Source: JAVBMO01 sp031552355
GTDB taxonomy: Bacteria > Bacteroidota > Bacteroidia > Bacteroidales > P3
Direction of reading: 5' to 3'
Length of the DNA stretch: 7,365 bases
Assembly: GCA_031552355.1 (NCBI GenBank)
Contig: JAVBMO010000015.1
Span: 1 to 7,365 of the forward strand
Shown: positions 4,961 to 7,365 of the stretch, piece after piece
Layout of the letters: the number at the start of each line of letters is the position of its first letter
Position numbering within the stretch: the first letter of the stretch is position 1
Notes under the pieces: generated by a model
Databases searched by the model: none
Told to the model about the DNA's origin: nothing
What the model saw: only the letters and a program-made list of their open reading frames with translations
Made by a program: the position numbers and the translations under genes

Positions 4961-5862
4961 TATTCCTTCCAAAAATTATAAAAGTTGAACCATTGTTCGG
5001 GATATTTTTCTACAATATTTTCAAGTTCTTTTGCAAAAGCTTGCGTCAATCGATTTGCTTTTTCCTGTTTCTTATATTCTGTTGTATCGCCTTCCATCAA
5101 AGGTTTCACATAAATATGATATTTTGAAGCAGTTTCTTTCATCACAAAAATGGTCAAAACCGGAACCTTGAAATGAGCTGCCAAACTAAAAGCGCCTACC
5201 GGAAAATCGGCTTTGCCATTCAAAAAATTGCATTCAATACTTTTAGGACTTCCGAAATTACGGTCGCAAGGCATACTCACAATTTGTCCTGCGGAAAGCG
5301 CTTCGTTGATGGCAAAAATATGTGACATATCATTGGCAACAGGAATTACAGAAATATTATTCATATTAAGCGCTTTCATCCGGTTTTCCATCACTTCTTT
5401 CGTTTCGCCGCCAAAAACCAATGCGTTGATGCGTTTTTTATCTTGCTTTAAGAGATAACCGCTTAACTCAAAATTTCCCACATGCGAACTGGCGATAATA
5501 AATCCTTTTTCACTTTCCAATAATTGATAAAAATGCTCATTTCCTGTAATTTCGACTTGGAAAAAATTGCGTCTTCCGGCATAAACTGCAAAACGGTCGA
5601 GCATACATTGTCCGAATACAAAATGGTTTTGGTAGGTTTTGCAAAAGGCTTTAAACGAAGAATAATGGTGGTTTTGGCGAAAATACCGATAAATAGCCAA
5701 ATAACCTTTGCGTCCAAACAACATATAGAATGGAACGACAAGGGCTAAAATAACATAACCGATGGTAACATTATGAAAATGAAACAAAAACAACAATGCT
5801 TTTTGTCCAAATGTACTACCGCCGGTAACGCCTGTCCAATCCTTCGTTTTCTCAACCGCCAT
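4960..5862 (-). CDS. LpxL/HtrB-family membrane-associated acyltransferase
   Basis: A 300-residue protein of the lysophospholipid/lipid A late acyltransferase family, close to the usual length. Residues 8-20 (DWTGVTGGSTFGQ) form the N-terminal W-x-G motif, and residues 21-49 a hydrophobic inner-membrane anchor. The HX4E catalytic motif is intact in SSHVGNFELSG (His127, Glu132). MPCDRNFG at 197-204 and the C-terminal YPEQWFNFYNFW at 287-298 are family hallmarks. It transfers an acyl chain from an acyl-ACP to a membrane lipid or sugar acceptor at the cytoplasmic face. Its ATG directly follows the ACP stop codon (TAAATG, no spacer), so the two are probably translated together and the neighbouring ACP is the likely acyl donor. 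In aryl-polyene clusters a homologue is thought to attach the polyene to its lipid anchor; that role is the best guess here, rather than lipid A synthesis itself. Confidence 0.88.
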   Translation of the reverse strand: MAVEKTKDWTGVTGGSTFGQKALLFLFHFHNVTIGYVILALVVPFYMLFGRKGYLAIYRYFRQNHHYSSFKAFCKTYQNHFVFGQCMLDRFAVYAGRRNFFQVEITGNEHFYQLLESEKGFIIASSHVGNFELSGYLLKQDKKRINALVFGGETKEVMENRMKALNMNNISVIPVANDMSHIFAINEALSAGQIVSMPCDRNFGSPKSIECNFLNGKADFPVGAFSLAAHFKVPVLTIFVMKETASKYHIYVKPLMEGDTTEYKKQEKANRLTQAFAKELENIVEKYPEQWFNFYNFWKE

Positions 5863-6111
5863 TTATTTATCCTTCACTTTGCTTTCTATGTAATCATAGA
5901 ATTTTCCAAGCGTATCCACGCCAGCCATTTCCTCTGGATTAATTTTGAATCCGAAGTTGCGCTCTACAATTACGACAATATCCACAAAATCAAGACTATC
6001 CACCCCAACATCGTCTTTCAACGAAGCGTCTTCTTTTAATGTATCTGCATCAACTTCAATTTCTTCAATCAAAAAATTGTTTACAATTTGTACGATTTCT
6101 TCTCTTGTCAT
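5863..6111 (-). CDS. Acyl carrier protein (stand-alone, cluster-specific)
   Basis: An 82-residue acidic four-helix carrier protein. The phosphopantetheine attachment site is VGVDSLDFVDIV at about 35-46, with Ser39 as the modified residue; GFKINPEEM at 54-62 and the helix IV segment FYDYIESKV at 71-79 complete the fold. I chose the ATG at 6111 (MTREEIV) because it gives the normal ACP length and follows an A-rich leader; the frame continues upstream only through a low-complexity Asn/Lys stretch that would need a TTG start. It carries the growing chain between ketosynthase, dehydratase and acyltransferase in the cytoplasm. Placed 66 bp after the ketosynthase and abutting the acyltransferase, it is most likely dedicated to this pathway rather than the housekeeping ACP. 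Confidence 0.93.
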   Translation of the reverse strand: MTREEIVQIVNNFLIEEIEVDADTLKEDASLKDDVGVDSLDFVDIVVIVERNFGFKINPEEMAGVDTLGKFYDYIESKVKDK

Positions 6112-6152
6112 AGTTTTATTATTATTTATACTCGTTTTATTTTCATTCAAAA

Positions 6153-6184
6153 AAGTTCATAATTCATAATTTATCGTTCATAGT
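6153..6184 (-). repeat. Short ATGAA-type tandem repeat between ketosynthase and ACP genes
   Basis: In the minus-strand sense, the end of the ketosynthase gene runs into CTATGAACGATAAATTATGA and ATTATGAACTT, with TATGAA occurring three times in about 30 bases. The first TATGAA overlaps the ketosynthase TGA stop. Simple repeats of this kind are, from memory, frequent in Bacteroidetes intergenic DNA. No function is assigned. Confidence 0.4.
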
Positions 6185-7365
6185 TTTTTTACTACTAACG
6201 CACTGTTTGTTCCGCCAAAACCGAAAGAATTAGATAAAAACATGTTTATTTCTTTATCCACGCGGGTAGCGGCAATATTCAACTTGGCAGAAAACTCATC
6301 GGGGGTTTCGAAATTGATATTGGGCGCCACAAATGAATTTTGCATCATTAAAATAGAATACAGAACTTCGCTTGCACCAGCCATCCAACATTCGTGTCCG
6401 GTCATGGATTTGGTAGAACTGATCAACGGACGTGAACCGCCAAACAATTGGTCTAAAGCAATGGCTTCATACGTATCGCCCTGAGGCGTAGAAGTGGCAT
6501 GAGCATTCACATAATCAATATTTTTTGCCGAAATTCCGGCATCTTTCAACGAACGTTCCATGGCTATAAAACTTCCTACATCGCTGGGTTGCGAAATATT
6601 GGCGCCATTCGACGAAACACCATACCCGATTACTTCGGCCAAAATTGTTGCACCACGTTTTACGGCATGTTCATATTCTTCCAAAATCAAGCTGGCAGCA
6701 CCTCCGCTAGGGACCAAACCATCCCGTCCCGCATCAAAAGGGCGCGAAGCTTTGTGAGGATCATCCATGCGGATAGAAAAAGCGCTCAACGCATCGAAAC
6801 TACCCATAGAATAAGCATTGGTTTCTTGCGCACCACCGCAAATAACCATGTCTTGCATGCCATTTTGAATAAACATATACCCCAACCCAATGGAATGCGA
6901 ACCGCTGGCGCAAGCTGCGCTAATGGTCATATTTACGCCTTTCAGTTTAAAAATCGTTGAAAGGTTCATGGTTACGGTTGAATTCATGGATTGAAAAATG
7001 GCGCCGGAACCCAACAAGGTTGTATCTCTTTTTTCACGAACAATGTCGTTAGCTTCGATTACCGCTTTTGCCGATGAATCGTTTCCGTAAAAAATCCCGA
7101 CTTCGTTTTTGTCCAAATAATCCAAGTCTATGCCTGCATTTTTCAAAGCTTCAACAGTTGCTATATAAGCATATTCCCCTTCTTCAGCTAAACCTACACG
7201 CAAACGCCTGTCGAGCACGCCTTTCAATACAGGCGGTTCCACAATACCTGTAAGCAATGAGCGATATCCATATTCTTTTCGCAAAGGATCAACACCAATG
7301 CCCGATTTACCATTATATAATGATTGTGTAACTTCTTCCAAGTTTTTACCGATGCAGGAGTAAAT
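6178..7365 (-). CDS. FabF-type beta-ketoacyl-ACP synthase (5' end cut by window edge)
   Basis: The frame is open to the window edge and gives 395 residues; only about ten N-terminal residues are missing, because the visible start IYSCIGKNLEEVTQSLY is the second half of the usual N-terminal VTG.G..S.IG motif. A TTG at 7341 could mimic a start but would cut into this conserved strand. The thiolase-fold active site is complete: Cys152 in SAACASGSHSIG, His289 in NAHATSTPQGD, Lys319 and His324 in STKSMTGHECWMAG, and the FGFGGTN loop near the C-terminus (visible-residue numbering). It condenses malonyl-ACP with an acyl primer in the cytoplasm. With all catalytic residues present it is an active synthase type, not a chain-length factor. 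GHECWMAG in place of the usual GHLLGAAG marks a specialised subgroup, as seen in polyene/flexirubin-type clusters (from memory). It is first in the visible gene order and most likely works with the ACP that follows. Confidence 0.92.
   Translation of the reverse strand: MYSCIGKNLEEVTQSLYNGKSGIGVDPLRKEYGYRSLLTGIVEPPVLKGVLDRRLRVGLAEEGEYAYIATVEALKNAGIDLDYLDKNEVGIFYGNDSSAKAVIEANDIVREKRDTTLLGSGAIFQSMNSTVTMNLSTIFKLKGVNMTISAACASGSHSIGLGYMFIQNGMQDMVICGGAQETNAYSMGSFDALSAFSIRMDDPHKASRPFDAGRDGLVPSGGAASLILEEYEHAVKRGATILAEVIGYGVSSNGANISQPSDVGSFIAMERSLKDAGISAKNIDYVNAHATSTPQGDTYEAIALDQLFGGSRPLISSTKSMTGHECWMAGASEVLYSILMMQNSFVAPNINFETPDEFSAKLNIAATRVDKEINMFLSNSFGFGGTNSALVVKKL

Noticed and set aside
5463..5741. 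A second minus-strand open frame of about 92 codons inside the acyltransferase gene
   Set aside because: It is a frame-shifted shadow of a well-supported gene with intact HX4E motif.
6112..6150. Upstream TTG start adding 13 residues to the ACP
   Set aside because: The extension is Asn/Lys low-complexity sequence translated from AT-rich leader; the ATG at 6111 gives normal ACP length.
6499..6960. A 153-codon open frame on the plus strand
   Set aside because: It lies wholly antisense to the ketosynthase active-site region, whose protein motifs are intact; the translated product has no recognisable family features.
7339..7341. TTG as the ketosynthase start codon
   Set aside because: The frame stays open to the window edge and the upstream residues IYSCIGKN belong to the conserved N-terminal ketosynthase motif, so the gene is simply cut by the edge.

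Overview
The window reads as a piece of a Bacteroidetes (Bacteroidota) chromosome. The evidence is AT-rich, low-GC DNA, start codons preceded by A-rich leaders instead of Shine-Dalgarno sequences, CACAAAG-type intergenic repeats, and proteins whose motifs match the aryl-polyene/flexirubin type of lipid-pigment clusters common in that phylum. Placement below phylum is a guess.

All nine genes lie on the minus strand, so transcription runs from position 7365 toward 1. In that order they are: a FabF-type ketosynthase (cut by the right edge), a stand-alone acyl carrier protein, an LpxL/HtrB-type membrane acyltransferase, two tandem paralogous secreted proteins of unknown function, a B12-binding radical SAM enzyme, a secreted alpha/beta hydrolase, a roughly 300 bp repeat-filled gap, a FabZ-like hotdog dehydratase, and a 4HBT-type acyl thioesterase (cut by the left edge). 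Both edge genes run out of the window, so the cluster continues on both sides.

Synthase, ACP, dehydratase and thioesterase supply part of a dedicated fatty-acid/polyketide-like chain-building system. The acyltransferase could move the finished ACP-bound chain onto a lipid or sugar acceptor at the inner membrane. The radical SAM enzyme, and possibly the secreted proteins, are the less standard part. A ketoreductase, second ketosynthase or chain-length factor, and starter-unit enzymes (ammonia lyase, ligase) are not visible here and would be expected outside the window if this is an aryl-polyene-like pathway.

The non-coding DNA is unusually structured. A family of short CACAAAG / CTTTGTG repeats sits directly upstream of the start codons of several genes, always in the same orientation. 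The gap between the hydrolase and the dehydratase also holds a REPIN-like pair of REP hairpins, one of which looks like an intrinsic terminator for the upstream genes. No RNA genes, CRISPR arrays or transposase genes were seen.
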